A program made the translations under genes and the position numbers. The notes under the pieces are model-generated. The model worked only from the letters and a program-made list of their open reading frames with translations, ran no database searches and was not told the DNA's origin. Below are positions 25,060 to 36,899 of a stretch of 64,000 nucleotides of DNA, in pieces. The DNA is from Haemonchus contortus. Lineage: Eukaryota > Nematoda > Chromadorea > Rhabditida > Trichostrongylidae. The stretch spans positions 8,046,350-8,110,349 of the forward strand of contig LS997563.1 of the NCBI GenBank assembly GCA_000469685.2, written 5' to 3'. Each line of letters opens with the position of its first letter. The stretch's first letter is position 1.

Positions 25060-26203
25060 TTACATGCAAACACTTTATCCCCTTATCATCGCGTACATGA
25101 CTACACTACCGGATAACGTCCTACTTTACAGAATAGCTAGGTGTGCGTGTGGTTTGTGACCGGAAATCATAACTTCTGTTCCCCTGGGCCTAAGGCATTT
25201 GACTTTGGAAGGGTACAGTTGGCAGCATGGGAATCACTGATGGTAGATATCAGGAATTGGTGAAAATTGATAAGAACTGATAATAGTGATGGCATGTCGC
25301 TTTGACGTATACATAGATCATTTGGGCTATGCGCGCTGACGTGTGCATTATATGTCCGCGACCGCTCCTCTGCGATCGAGCCATTAAGCTGAGTGTTGAT
25401 TGTCATAATAACATAATTCTCCTCATACCATACGGGTCGCCTGGTTTACGCCGAGCCCCATTCCTCCCTCTAAAAAGTAGTCACGTAGAAAATAATGTAG
25501 TTACGGAAGGAGGCTTCGCTTTTAAGCAACATTGAAACCCCCAGTGCGAAGAAGAATAGGTAGCCGACCTTAAAGCTAGGAGGGTATGACCTGAATATCC
25601 AGCTGTCTCACCCACTCTGGGGCTCCTTCCCTCATGAAGCTCAGTTCAGAAAATCGGATCAGAAAGTCAGAAAATGTATGGATCTCGGCTGTGGAACATT
25701 CCCGAGCACAATTGTGGGCTGACCTCCTTGTCTCTAGCACTCAATGTTGAAAAAAACGGAAGTCGCTCAACTACATAATTATCTCCGTTTTCTGTATAGA
25801 ATCAGAAAGTGAGAAAATGTATGGGTCTCGGCTATGGAACGTTCGTGAAAAGGTACGTTCCTGAATGCATGGCACGATGCTGATACAGATCAAAATCGCA
25901 GTTTTGAAGTACCCATTTTACTCCACGCCACTGTTCACTCCGCAGTACTCACTCTACTACATTAACTTACCCACCAAGTCGCTGCTTTCAAAAATGAAAT
26001 GTAGGATAAAGCTGGGTATTCCATATCACTACCTTTATCATAATCACAAGTTCCCCGGATGGACAGACAGACACAGCGACACACCGACACACTTACAAAG
26101 CGACAAGTTACTCCTTCATAAATAAGTGAGGCAATAGGGATTTAAACGTTGAACCGCTTTGAGAGCATCACGATGTATTTTATTTGAGCAGAATTATCAT
26201 TGC
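25060..26203. other. Upstream region of gene A with repeat fragments
   Basis: One unit of the CATAACTTCTGTTCC...GGC repeat lies at about 25158-25232. A direct duplication of about 55 bp (AGAAAGT.AGAAAATGTATGG) occurs at 25655-25710 and 25802-25855. A short CAGA/CACC-rich microsatellite lies at about 26058-26100. No gene. Confidence 0.5.
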
Positions 26204-28460
26204 TTAACACATTGCGTACCGAGTGCATCACATGGTGGTGCACGCATATATTAGGTCGTGAAGAAAGTTCTTGCGTTTTTGCGTCTCAAACTTCAAATGC
26301 ACATATCTCGGCTTAAACAAAACTTCATCAATCGAAATAACAACCATTACTATCGCCACACTTTTGCCAACAAGAAACAAGTTCGTTCATCCCATTCGCG
26401 TGGAAGTCCGGAGATGTAGAAGCGATGAAATCATCGAATACCGCGGCAGCATCATGTTGGGTTTTAAAGCATTTCTCCTCGAGAAAGCAGTCGGGGTGCT
26501 TAAAGAAATGGTAGTCTATGGGAGCAAGGTCTGGGGAATATGGTGGATGCGGGAGAGTTCCATAGCCTAGCTCCATCAATTTTCTCAGGGTAAGTTGTGC
26601 GACGTGGGGCCGAGCGTTGTCTTGGAGTAGAATTGGACCCTTCCTATTCACCCGTGCCGGGCTCATGAGCCGTAGTTTCCGATGCATTTCGTCAATTTCC
26701 TTACAGTACTTTTGGGCTGTTACGGTTTCACCCGAATCCATGGAGTTTTGGTGGATCAGCCCAGCTGCAGACCACCAAACCAGCACCATGACCTTCTTTC
26801 CATGCTGCTTCGGCATGGGAAAATGTCGTTAGGCTTGATCCTTGTCCAGCCACTAGCCTGATCGTCGCCGACTGTTGTACAGAATCCATTTCTCATGACT
26901 CGTCATAATACGGTCTAAAAAAGGATCGTTCCTGTTGCGCAGAAGCAAGGCGGAGGCGAGCTCGAAGCGGCGGCCTTTCTGGTGCTGAGTCAACTCATGC
27001 GGCACCCACTTATCAAGCTTCTTCGACTTCCCGATCCCCGCATGTGGGTGACAACCGTCCTCCTTGAAACGTTCAATCTCGAGCCAATATCCTTCACCGT
27101 TGTACGTGGATTCTCTTCCAATAACGTTCTCAACTGTTCGTTGTCAACGGCCGATGGCCGCCTCCTACGCTCAACATCTTCCAGGCTCCCATCGCCGGTG
27201 CAAAATTTTTTAAACCACCACTGTGCTGTACGTTGCTTCGTTGTACCTGGACCAAAGGCATCGTTGATACCTCGGGCTATTTCCGTCGCACTCCTGCCCA
27301 ATTTGAATTGGAAAAGAAAAATAGTGCGGATCTGTCATTTGTCCATGCTGATTTCGACCTTCTAAAAAACCCCAGGAATCATTTCAGAACAAAACCCGTT
27401 ATATATTTGGATAGAGCAAGAAATGCGCTTCAGAATGGTATAAAGCTTGCTAACAATCTAATGGCAAATAAAACCACGGCGAGCATTTGAAGATTTGGCA
27501 CCAAAAAACGCAAGAACTTTCTTCACGACCTAATATTTGCCCGCGTGGCCACGTGCATCACATGGTGATGCACGAACTTCACATTCAAATTTCTGCTTTC
27601 TTAATGAAGCAATACTAGTCGAAATTTGCAAATATATGTTTTCGAACATGCTGAACAACATATCTGCCTGGGACTCCAGCAGCTGAGGAAATATGGAGCG
27701 TCCATACACCGTAATATTAATCATGAATCTAACGCTGTCTGTCATGAATAACTTGTAAAAACTCATTGGATTGCTGAATGCATAGACAGCGTCGTTTTGG
27801 ATTCCACTATCCTCGGTAAAGGGTACTACACTTGGTTGGACTATAGTCGAGGACCAACCATCGTCAGACTCCCCTTCGCTATCTTCATCATCGCTTGATT
27901 CAACGGTATCAGCAAGCAAACCATAAGGAGCACCCGTAACATCTTCATTGTCTGCTTCTTCATCGCTATCGATAAGAAGTTGCACGAATGAGTTCTCCAA
28001 AGCTTCCATCTGGAATACTACCAGAATCGATAACAGAACTTCATTCGACTTAAAGTTGTTCTCCTGGAATGAAACGAGGGGACACAAAGTCGATGTGTGG
28101 GAAGAAGCGCACCTTTCGCCTAGTCGGAACACTTCGAAGTCAAGAAACTTCGGCCGGTTGGAATTGTTATCGCAGGATTTAGCACTAAGTAGATTTTATG
28201 TGATTTAGATTTAGCACGCACAGTTGACCAAAAAAAATATCTCTTAAATCACAGAGTGTTAGACAGATATGTTATTCTCCATATGCGAAAACCTTATAGA
28301 AAAAAGCCGGATCCCAATAGTAGGGAATTCACAATGTTAGAAGAAACTGTTCCTTGTTTCCAAGTGCATCACATGGTGACGCACGCTGCGAGCCCAACCA
28401 AAAATCGTTCGGCCACGCGCAAGGGAAAATCGCCGAAGGCGCCGGTACGCAACGTGTTAA
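26204..28460 (-). mobile_element. piggyBac-like element, truncated, host to a mariner
   Basis: TTAA occurs at 26204-26207 and 28457-28460, with inverted ends CACATTGCGTACCG and CACGTTGCGTACCG. Three near-palindromic subterminal motifs GTGCATCACATGGTG occur at about 26223, 27553 and 28363. The minus frame 27530-28132 is a piggyBac transposase N-terminus: an acidic Asp/Glu/Ser-rich start, then VPFTEDSGIQNDAVYAFSNP and a FYKLFMTD segment. The catalytic domain is missing, so it is non-autonomous. The mariner at 26251-27533 sits near its left end. Confidence 0.82.
26251..27533 (-). mobile_element. bandit/Hsmar1-like mariner, inactivated
   Basis: 1,283 bp with about 30-bp inverted ends starting TTAGGTCGTGAAGAAAGTTC and flanked by TA. 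Minus-strand transposase: the HTH part 26990-27301 (GRSATEIARGINDAFGPGT..R), then WILYNSRRR near 26890, ILLQDNARPHVAQ near 26620 and PPYSPDLAPIDYH near 26530. The C-terminus WQKCGDSNGCYFD matches the Hsmar1/SETMAR and hookworm bandit branch closely. Two in-frame stops follow WILYN, a frameshift separates the halves, and the first catalytic Asp reads Asn. Confidence 0.88.
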
Positions 28461-29047
28461 TCATACTTCAACTTTTACGGACAGTTATAAAATTGTGATC
28501 TCAACTCCGCCCAACCTTACAGAGCAGGATTATAGACTTTTTATCTGAGCTCAGGGGAAACCCCGCTCACTTTGGGAGTTTGACCACATTTGTTCCATTA
28601 TCTCTAACTATTTTTCCCCCATTCCAGAACGTTTCCGAATGAAGTTGTATTCGTTTCTAAAAAGTAGCTTCATTTCAAAGACTCCCAGCCCAGCACGCAT
28701 ATGGCCTTGCTCACCCTTTCCATTTTTTCCTGGCCTCAGTGCCTTCGTTGAATCGAGTTATGAACCTATGTGGAAAGTACCGCCCATTGCGAGAACGCTC
28801 CGCCCGCCTCCGGTAAGTCTTCACCTCCGCTTATTTTTCCCGGCTCCTGGACTGTTATGAGACCCAATGAGAACGATTTGCCCATGGCACCGCCCGGCGC
28901 ATGCCCAGCCCCTTAGGAGCTCCGCTGGGCTCACGTGTGCTCTGTTGCACTTACCCTATGCTCAATCCATTCCGAACTTGACCCGATTTCCTCGGGTGTT
29001 TCTTCAAGTAGTGACACCTGGTAGTAGTCAATTCTTTTCTTCGTGAC

Positions 29048-29085
<38 letters not shown>

Positions 29086-29750
29086 GGACAGACAGACAGA
29101 CGCGAGCGCTTTACGTATAGTAAGGATAAGTATTTGAATAAGAAGCCTTGGAAGGCGAGATCCACAAGTTTCATCACGCTTCTCGCATTAACGGTGTATC
29201 TTGGCACTCAGGTAGGTGATGTGAGTTGTAAAGAGGCAGTAGATGGTTGGGAACAGATACTGTTGGAACCAATAGGAGATGACAAAAAGCTATAGAAAGT
29301 AAGGGTCAATGAGTTGCCTGCGCTCTCGCTATGAACAAGAGACCATGACTTCTCGTGAGTGATTATCGTGATCGTGAGCGCTTGGTGAGGGAAACACCTA
29401 GCAAAGACTCGGTGTGTAAAAGGATCGTAGACGATTGGTAACAAGGGCTGCTAGCAATTGTAAGGGCTCATAAGGAGTCTCTGGGTCTGTGACTCCCTTC
29501 GATCCAGCTGTGGCATTTCGGCGAGTGATGTGTAGTCTGTCGGGGTTGTGATTGGTTAGTGACAATAAGTGACAACAAGTGGTAGCACTGGTAATTGCCA
29601 CTAGACAAATCCTTCGTTTCATATGGCAACAGGACAGAAACATATGGGACATAAATACTGACTGGATCGCAGATAATAATAGTAATGATAATTGTGCACG
29701 ACAGCAAACCCCAGCCCTGTCAGCTTGTGGCGAGTACTGAGTCGAGATGC
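28461..29750. other. Intergenic, microsatellite and short repeats
   Basis: Holds a (CAGA)n tract at about 29045-29104 ending in GCGCTTTACGTATAGTAAG, a tail also seen at 61855. A degenerate piece at 29400-29480 resembles 33020-33110. No gene recognised. Confidence 0.55.
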
Positions 29751-29755
29751 CTACT

Positions 29756-30345
29756 TCATCGTCTCTCGTGTGATGTACTCGTTAAACTGGATAGAGCGCC
29801 GAACGGGTGTACGGAGACTGATAAACCCATCTGAGCTCGGATCTGACTCACACACAAAGAAGTATTCGCCACAAAACGGGCTATTCTCCTGTTGTCCCGA
29901 GCAGTCAGAATACGTGGACGACCAGGAATAGGTTGTGAGCGATAGCTGCCAGAGTCTCGAATGAATCTAGCGATGCATGAAAAAGAGCGGCCCCGTTGAA
30001 GTTTCAAAAGTATGTGCACACTCAAAATTCTTCATTTCAAAGGTAACTAAGGAACCTACCGTAACGAAACCATTCTCAAACGACTCCGACTAGTCGATAA
30101 CCTTTACATGAATTTAAGAGGCCCTAGTGGTTTCTGTTCTCTGTTATAATTTTTTTTGCCAAGTGTGCACAGAGGAAAAATTTTTCTTTAATAAAAAATT
30201 GTGTTAGCAACTACGATGTTTCTCAGAGAAAGTATTCGTAGGTTATCGAACACAAGGAATTGAATGGTGAAGGTCACTTGTCGCAGAAATCAATGGTATT
30301 CCCCAAAAAAACAAAATGTTGGGTGTGCACATACTTTTGAAACGC
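29756..30345 (-). mobile_element. Tc1-like transposase N-terminal fragment and inverted terminal pair
   Basis: The minus frame 29756-30025 shows a paired-like HTH of Tc1/Tc3 type (IARFIRDSGSYRS...GRPRILTARDNRRIARF). The sequence TTTCAAAAGTATGTGCACAC at about 30001 is the inverse of GTGTGCACATACTTTTGAAA at about 30322-30343, probably terminal repeats. Catalytic parts are absent. Confidence 0.65.
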
Positions 30346-30589
30346 ACTGTTTTGGGTTTTTGGACTCGACATCGTCCTTACTGTCACCCTTGGGGGCACT
30401 GGATATTGCGAAAGGGAGAACTCAGGCATCATTTCTGTCCTGCACTGTACCTACAGGCTTGCCACTCAATCGTACATTTCGATATCAGTTGCCTATAAAA
30501 TAATGAAATAAATAAATAAATAATCATGCACTATAAAATAATCAGGCACTTTTGATTGAGTCGTTATTATCAATCGACAGCATCCTACT

Positions 30590-31070
30590 ACATATCCTAC
30601 TATATATAATTCGCTAAGTGTGTCTGTTGATTTGTCGGTGTTTTTGGGTGTGCTTGTGTTTGTGTGTGTGTGAATAAGTGTGTGGGTCTGACAGGAAATT
30701 CCTAACTCCTGTCCCCGTGGAGCTAGAGCGTTCAAATTTGGTAGGAGTATGGGGGACAGAACACTTATGGTAAGCGGCAGGATCGAACCCCGTTCACAGG
30801 GGCGGGGCATGCGCGTTAGAAATTTTGGGCTACAAATTCATAAGTCGTGTCCCCATGGACCTAGAGCGTGCAAACTTGGTAGGAGTACGGGAGGCAGGAT
30901 GAGAACACCTATGGTAAGTGGTAGGACCAGACTCCGTTCACGGGGGGCAGGGCAAGCGCGTTAGAAAATTTGGGCCGCAAATTCATAAGTCATGAACCTA
31001 GAGCGTTCAAACCTATTAGGAGTAGGGGGCGGGACGGGAACGATCCGCTACCTCCTTCGTATTGAGGTGG
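30590..31070. repeat. Strongylid short tandem repeat cluster 1
   Basis: Units of about 110-130 bp contain TCCCCGTGGAGCTAGAGCG, TTCAAATTTGGTAGGAGTA and AGACTCCGTTCAC...GGGGCGGG-like blocks, preceded by TATATATAATTCGCTAAGTG and a (GT)n stretch. The same family recurs at 33463-33755, 35928-36800, 48240-49190, 59870-60435 and 61065-61800. Confidence 0.75.
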
Positions 31071-31166
31071 AGCATTGGTACTTTAGTAAGGGATATGGAT
31101 TAAGAAGGAACCGTGGATGTTCAGTGATAAAGATTGATAACAACTGTTAGGGATAACGAGACATAG

Positions 31167-32942
31167 GGCCGTATGCATAACGCCCAGGATAGAGGAGGAG
31201 AGAGTCTCCCCAAGGAAATGTTTGCGATGGACGCGAACGTTCAGATGGTGTTTTTGCCTCTGTTCTGTGTCAAGTTAGTTGCATAGGAGCAAAGTTTTTT
31301 TCCTATAAACAATCGACAGCCCTCGGTAATCATGTGACGTTTGCCTCTGCGACCTAACCTTAGCGAGAGCTCAGAGTAGCCCGGCCCCATTCACTCCCCA
31401 CCCTGGGAAGGGAGATCTACCCAAGGCAGGGGATGAATCTGCCCCTAGGATAGCGGTGGGGCGCCGATGGTCATCGTTACCGTAGCTCCGCTATCAACTT
31501 CATTATTCGACTGAACGCTTATTTTATTTCCCTGATTTCTGCTTCACAATCTGTCAGGTAATGCTCTGATTTGTTTTACTGCTGCAACCAACTACTAATT
31601 TACTTATATTGCTGCACTCGTTGCTACGGAGCAGTTGAAGCTTCAGATAAGCAGGTTTTCTATCTAGATTTACACTACTTATCGTGAGTATTTTTGCATC
31701 ATTATCCTGGTGCGATTTGAGAAGGGAACCAGAATTATTTGTGTCAGTAACTAGTAGGTAGTTTTTCGACTGCCTTATACATTATTTCATATCCTATTAC
31801 ATCTTATTCTATATCCTATTACATATTATCCTATGTACATCTGGCGACCTTCTAGTCGTTTTGCTCCTCATTCTTCATCGAACCCAGAGTTAAATTGCAT
31901 GGAAGTCTTGCACTCGAATCTTACTATGCTATCCACATCCTCCATAAATGAGCGAAAGGTAAAAGCTGGAGATGTTTTTTGCTAGCAAAAATGAGAAGGT
32001 TCAGCGCACGACGAAAAAAAAGCATGTTGGACTAGAAGTATGTGGGTATTATTGGTGAAATAGACGCTGCAACGAAGTGAGATGCTCCGATGCGGCATAT
32101 CTACCAAAAGGACATTAGTGATAGTGACAAGGAGTGAATATTAGGAGAGGTGAAGTATCAGCCAATGAAGATTGCAGTGTTGGGTGCATATGCATTGTGG
32201 AAGATTGCGCATATACAGGGTTTTTGAGGTAAGAGGTTCCAGAGCCGAGGGTGGCGTAGATGTGTAAAGGTTGAGGAGTGGAGAAACTGGCGCTTATCAA
32301 TTAAGTAATCGTAATGATATAGTTCGAGCAACCGCTTCTCATGGCGCTGTATTCAGCCCTGAATCTTCGGAAATCCTGTAAAAGGAGTGAGATAGCCCAA
32401 CTCTCCCGCCGAATGCTATTTGATGAATATTTTACAACAAGCAACCGCAATATCAACTATCTATCTAATATAGGTTTTGCAAGTTTAACTCATTCGAGGC
32501 TTTTTTTCTGAACGCTTCACTTTCTTATTGTCCTCTTCGTTTGGTCATGACACACTTAATTACGACATGGTAGCGTTGTGTGGATATGTAATTTTTGCAT
32601 CTAACTAAGATTATTTTTTACTCAGGTGCGCGATAACTGAACGGCCGGTCCAAGATTCCCACAACCTTCTGAGTGTGTTTCGCAGAACATCCTAAACACC
32701 AGCTACTTCCTTAAGCGCTCTCAGAGTAAAGTTCCCCTCCACTTTATTAGAGTGCTTTCCCTTGGCAAAATCCACTCTCCGAATTCCGGTTCATATAATC
32801 GAAAAACACGAACTTCGGATATCAATTTAACACTGTACTGGAGGTGTAAAATACCGCGCTCCGACGTCACTTCTGACCCACAGCCCAACAAACATTTCCT
32901 TGGGGAGACTCTCCCCTTCCCTACCCTGGGCGTTATGCATAC
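31167..32942. repeat. Pair of about 55-bp inverted repeats bounding 1.7 kb
   Basis: GTATGCATAACGCCCAGG...GAGTCTCCCCAAGGAAATGT at 31171-31223 is inverted at 32889-32941. They may be ends of an unrecognised element. The interior has no gene signal; part of the right flank (33000-33110) resembles 29420-29500. Confidence 0.55.
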
Positions 32943-33462
32943 GTCCAATAGAAGACGAGAGTCATTAGGTCTACAACGTCTCATATTAATGGTGGAGCAC
33001 CTTAATAGGGTGTAGGATACGAAGGGACCGAAGGTGATTGGTGACAAGGGCTGTTAACAAACGAGCAAGGGTTGACAAAGAGCCTAGGAGGCTTGAGCGA
33101 ATAGGTTCGATATCCCCTTCATGTCAACAGTCATAACTTGGTATTCAAACAATGTTCTTGGGTATTTTTCATTCAATAAGACAGGTAGATACAGTGATAG
33201 GAACCGATCAAAGGCAATTCCCCATTGGTTTTGATGTCTTGATTTGATTTGAAATGATGGTTTTTTTCTTCAAAAAAAAAGCCTAAATGATATACTACGA
33301 CGACATAGTCCATTCGAGCTCTGTTTCAGTTTCGTGCTCTCACTTAGCTAAACAGCGTTCTAACTTCGAAAAAGGGAAAAATTCTTTCAATTCAACATTT
33401 CTCGGGATAGGGCGTTTGGCACAAGAAGGAGGAGAGCCTGGCGTTAGCTGGGCGATCCGACT

Positions 33463-33755
33463 GGTTTATATATAATTCGCTAAGTGTGTCTGTTGGTTTA
33501 TCGGTGTTTGTGTGTGCGTATGTATGTGTGTATATGTGTCGGTGTGTGTGTTTGACCAGAAATTCATAACTCATGTTCCTGTAGGCCTAGAGCGTTCGAA
33601 CTTGGCAGGAGTATAGATGGCAGCACCAGACTCCGCTACCAGGGGGAGGGGCGCGTGCGATAGGAATTTCTGACCGCAAATTCATAACTACTACTTACCT
33701 GGACCTAGGGCGTTGAAGTTTGGTGGGAGTACAGACGGCAGGATGTAAACACTTA
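33463..33755. repeat. Strongylid short tandem repeat cluster 2
   Basis: Opens with TATATATAATTCGCTAAGTG and a (GT)n tract, then two units of the CATAACTCATGTTCC...AGAGCGTTCGAACTTGG type. It ends at the mariner insertion. Confidence 0.72.
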
Positions 33756-33757
33756 TA

Positions 33758-35926
33758 CGTAGGCTGCCTTTTATATTTTGAGATTTGAGAACAGAAGCAA
33801 ATACTATTTATTGAAAATCGCTTTCTTGCCTTTCAAAATTCTCCACATTGAGATCTATACACTTCTGCATGGGCTCGAACCAATTTTCGAAGCACTTTTG
33901 CCACTCTGATGTAGGTAACTCTAAAACATGGATTCTGAACGCATCAACGACTTCTTCAAGTGTCGAAAAACGTTGACCTCTCATTTTATTTTTTACGTAC
34001 GAGATGAAAAGAAGTCACCCGGGGACTACATGGCTGATGCCCTGTCATATCGTTGTTTTGAATGCTCAAAAGTGAAGTTGTTTGAGCCGATGTGTGGGAG
34101 CTCGCGTTGTCGTTGTGAAGAGTGATCCGTCTTCAGCAGTTGGTTTTCCTGATTTTTTGGAAGTCAAATGGCAAACAAATGGTGGTATACCACTCAGAAT
34201 TGACTGTTCTGCTTATTCCAATGGTACGGTTGCGACATGTCCAGTTTTTCCAGAAAAAACAGGAGATCAATTGCTCGGAAGTGCTTGTGCGCGGACAGCT
34301 TTTGTTGGATTTGGCTCCTCTTGAAATACCCATAAGATTGACTGCTGTTTCCTTTTGGGCTCATACGCATAAATCCATGATCCACCACCTGTCTCGATGT
34401 CATAAACGTGTTTCGAAGCACCGCGATCGTATTTTTTGAGCATTTCCTTCAATCAATCGACACGAGTCCCTTTTTTGGGGGATTGACAAATTTTTCAAAA
34501 ACAATTTTTTTACACTCACATATTCATTCAATATTGAATGTATGCTGGTCCCACTAATGCCTAAGGTTGTCCAAATCTCACAATAGGTCACATGACGGTT
34601 TTGCAATATTAGTTTGTGCGCAGCATCAACGGTTTCCGGAACGACAACTGATTTCGGACGACCTCCACGAATTTCTTCTTTGAGTGAACTACGACCTCGG
34701 ATGAACTCACTGTACCCTCGATAAACACTGGCCCTGGGTGGAGCTTCATCACCGAAAATTGAACTAAGTTCATCCATGCATTGCTGTTGAGTTAGTCCAC
34801 GTCGAAAGTTGTAGAAAATCATCGCGCGAAAATGCTCACGATTCAACCCCATAACTTGGCCAAAACAAAATCTCATAACTTAGTTTAAACAATACAAATC
34901 GCGCTCAAATTTCGCAACGTAACCTCAAAATAGTCAAACTTTACGATGTCTTTACGTGTCAGTTGTTAGATTGCTACACTAGTGTTGCCAAATCTCAATA
35001 TTAGGTGTGTGCATTAATTTCCGCCGTTTTTCGCGTGCAAAAACATACTTATTACAAAATTAAAACTAAATGTACATTAACCAATGTATTGCAAATTTTT
35101 GGTTATAACTTCTTGCCATCTTTCTGGTATCTTGTTGGCTCCGGTTCTAAAAAAGTCTTCATCTTTTGAGGCAATCCTATTATCCACCCATTTTCGCACT
35201 TCTTCGGCATTCCGGAAGCGTATATCTGCCAAACTGACTTGCATGGACCGGAATAGAAGGTAATCAAAAAGAGCAAGTTCCGGGGAGTATGCGGGCTGAA
35301 CAAGCTGATTCCGTCAAACAACTGCAATTTTTTTAAAGGACATTCTTTGCAACATGGGGTCTGGCATGTTCGTGGTGGAACAGCACCTCTTGATATTTCC
35401 TTGCGATTAACGGCCACTTTTAGGTGAGAGCATCTCACAAACCGTCAAGATGGTGTTCGTAGCGGTCAGCAGTAACAGTTTCGTTCGGGCTCAGCAGCTC
35501 ATAGTTCAAAACAACCTTTTGATCCCACCACCAAATGCACACACAGCATTGCTTTTTGGCAATAAACCTTCCGCTTTCGTTGCAAGCTCTCGAGTGAAGA
35601 GAAACTATCCCAGCAGGTTCGTTAATACGAAGCTTGTCCTCCATAGAAGCACCCGGTGAGCTTCAATGCCAGTTTTCTTGAAATCAAACAGCAGAGGAAG
35701 GGCCCCCCGGGAAAACGGTTCATCACGTTCCATGACCAATCAGTCTGAGAGCAAAGGGGTTTTGGGGGGAAACTGATCTGTCTGCCCTTGGGTAGGTAGC
35801 CAATGCCCTACCTTACAGAACAGGACAGGTTTCACCGGCAAACCTCTAACATGGTTCGCGCAACGGCCCCTGGAATTTGGCGGCGGAAATCAATGCACAC
35901 ACCTAATATATAAAAGGCAGCCCTCG
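33758..35926 (-). mobile_element. Mariner (same family as 14736) interrupted by a second mariner
   Basis: The left end CGTAGGCTGCCTTTTATATT and the inverted right end at 35907-35926 are flanked by TA. The minus transposase starts near 34858 (MGLNREHFRAMIFYNFRRGL) and its HTH region runs to about 34450. It continues in broken frames with DIETGGGSWIYAYEPK near 34390 and loses the rest to frameshifts and stops. The right terminal repeat is split at a TA by the element at 35001-35906. Without it the length is about 1.26 kb. Confidence 0.85.
35001..35906 (-). mobile_element. Nested, internally deleted mariner
   Basis: The ends TTAGGTGTGTGCATTAATTT and, inverted, TTAGGTGTGTGCATTGATTT are flanked by TA. 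Minus frames retain CIWWWDQKVVLNYELLSPNE and VTADRY at about 35520-35440, and a decayed C-terminal part down to 35103. The N-terminal half is deleted (906 bp). Confidence 0.82.
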
Positions 35927-35927
35927 T

Positions 35928-36800
35928 AGCAGTAGCAGGGCCAGGTTCATCCCACATGGGGTGAGTTGTGCGCAATAGAGATTTTCGACGGCAAATTCAT
36001 GACTCCCGTGGACCTAAAGAGATGAAATTTGGTATGATAATAGCTTTTTGTGGTAACAGCGAAACCTCGGCATTTAAATAAGTGATAAAATACAGCGGGA
36101 TCGTTGGTACGACAGGTACCGATGACAGTTGATAAGAGAAGATAAGTGACTTAAGACAGAAGAGCCACCTTCGGTAGTTACGATGTACGGGGTGTCCCAA
36201 AATTATGGGCGTCAACTCATGGCAATGTATTTAAAACTTCTCAGCTGAGAATGACAATCCTACTAAATATAACGCGCTAATCTGTGTGTTTGGTGTCGGT
36301 ATGTCTGTCCGATCGGAAATTCATAGCTCCCGTTCCCGTCGACATAGAACGTTGAATTTTTGTACGTGTATGGGGGCAGGATGGGAACACTTACGGCGGG
36401 TAGCAGGGCCAGACTCCGGTCACAGGGGGGTGGGTTTGAGACAAATTAATGTTTGAGCGTGAGATCATAATTCCTGTCTCCGGGAACCTAGACGTTTAAA
36501 TTTGGCAGGATTACTGGAGGCAGGATGGGAACATGTATGGTGGGTGGCAGGACCAGACCCCGCCCATAGGAGGCGGGATTTGCGCGAAAATTTCAGTTTG
36601 GGTCTAGGGCGTTCAATCTAGGTAGGAGGGCAGGCGGCAGTATGAGAACACTTATGGTGGGTAGCAGGTCCAGACTCCTCCCTCAGAGGGCAGGGTTTCC
36701 GTGAAATAAATGCCTGAGCGAAAATCCATAATTCCTGATCTCGTGCACATGGGGAGCAAAATCAGTAGGAGTAGAGGAAGCAGGATTGGAACACTAAGTA
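35928..36800. repeat. Strongylid short tandem repeat cluster 3
   Basis: About five to six units with GGCAGGATGGGAACA, CAGACTCCG and GGGCGGG-like blocks and CATAATTCCTG. A single transposon-like end CGGGGTGTCCCAAAATTATG lies at about 36188 without a visible partner. Confidence 0.7.
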
Positions 36801-36899
36801 GACACCTTAGAGAACAAGATCCACTTATCAACTAAATCCTAGCGCCGTTGTTCTTTACAATCTAGCTTTGGCTTTTGATATGTTTCATTCAGCTCTCAC

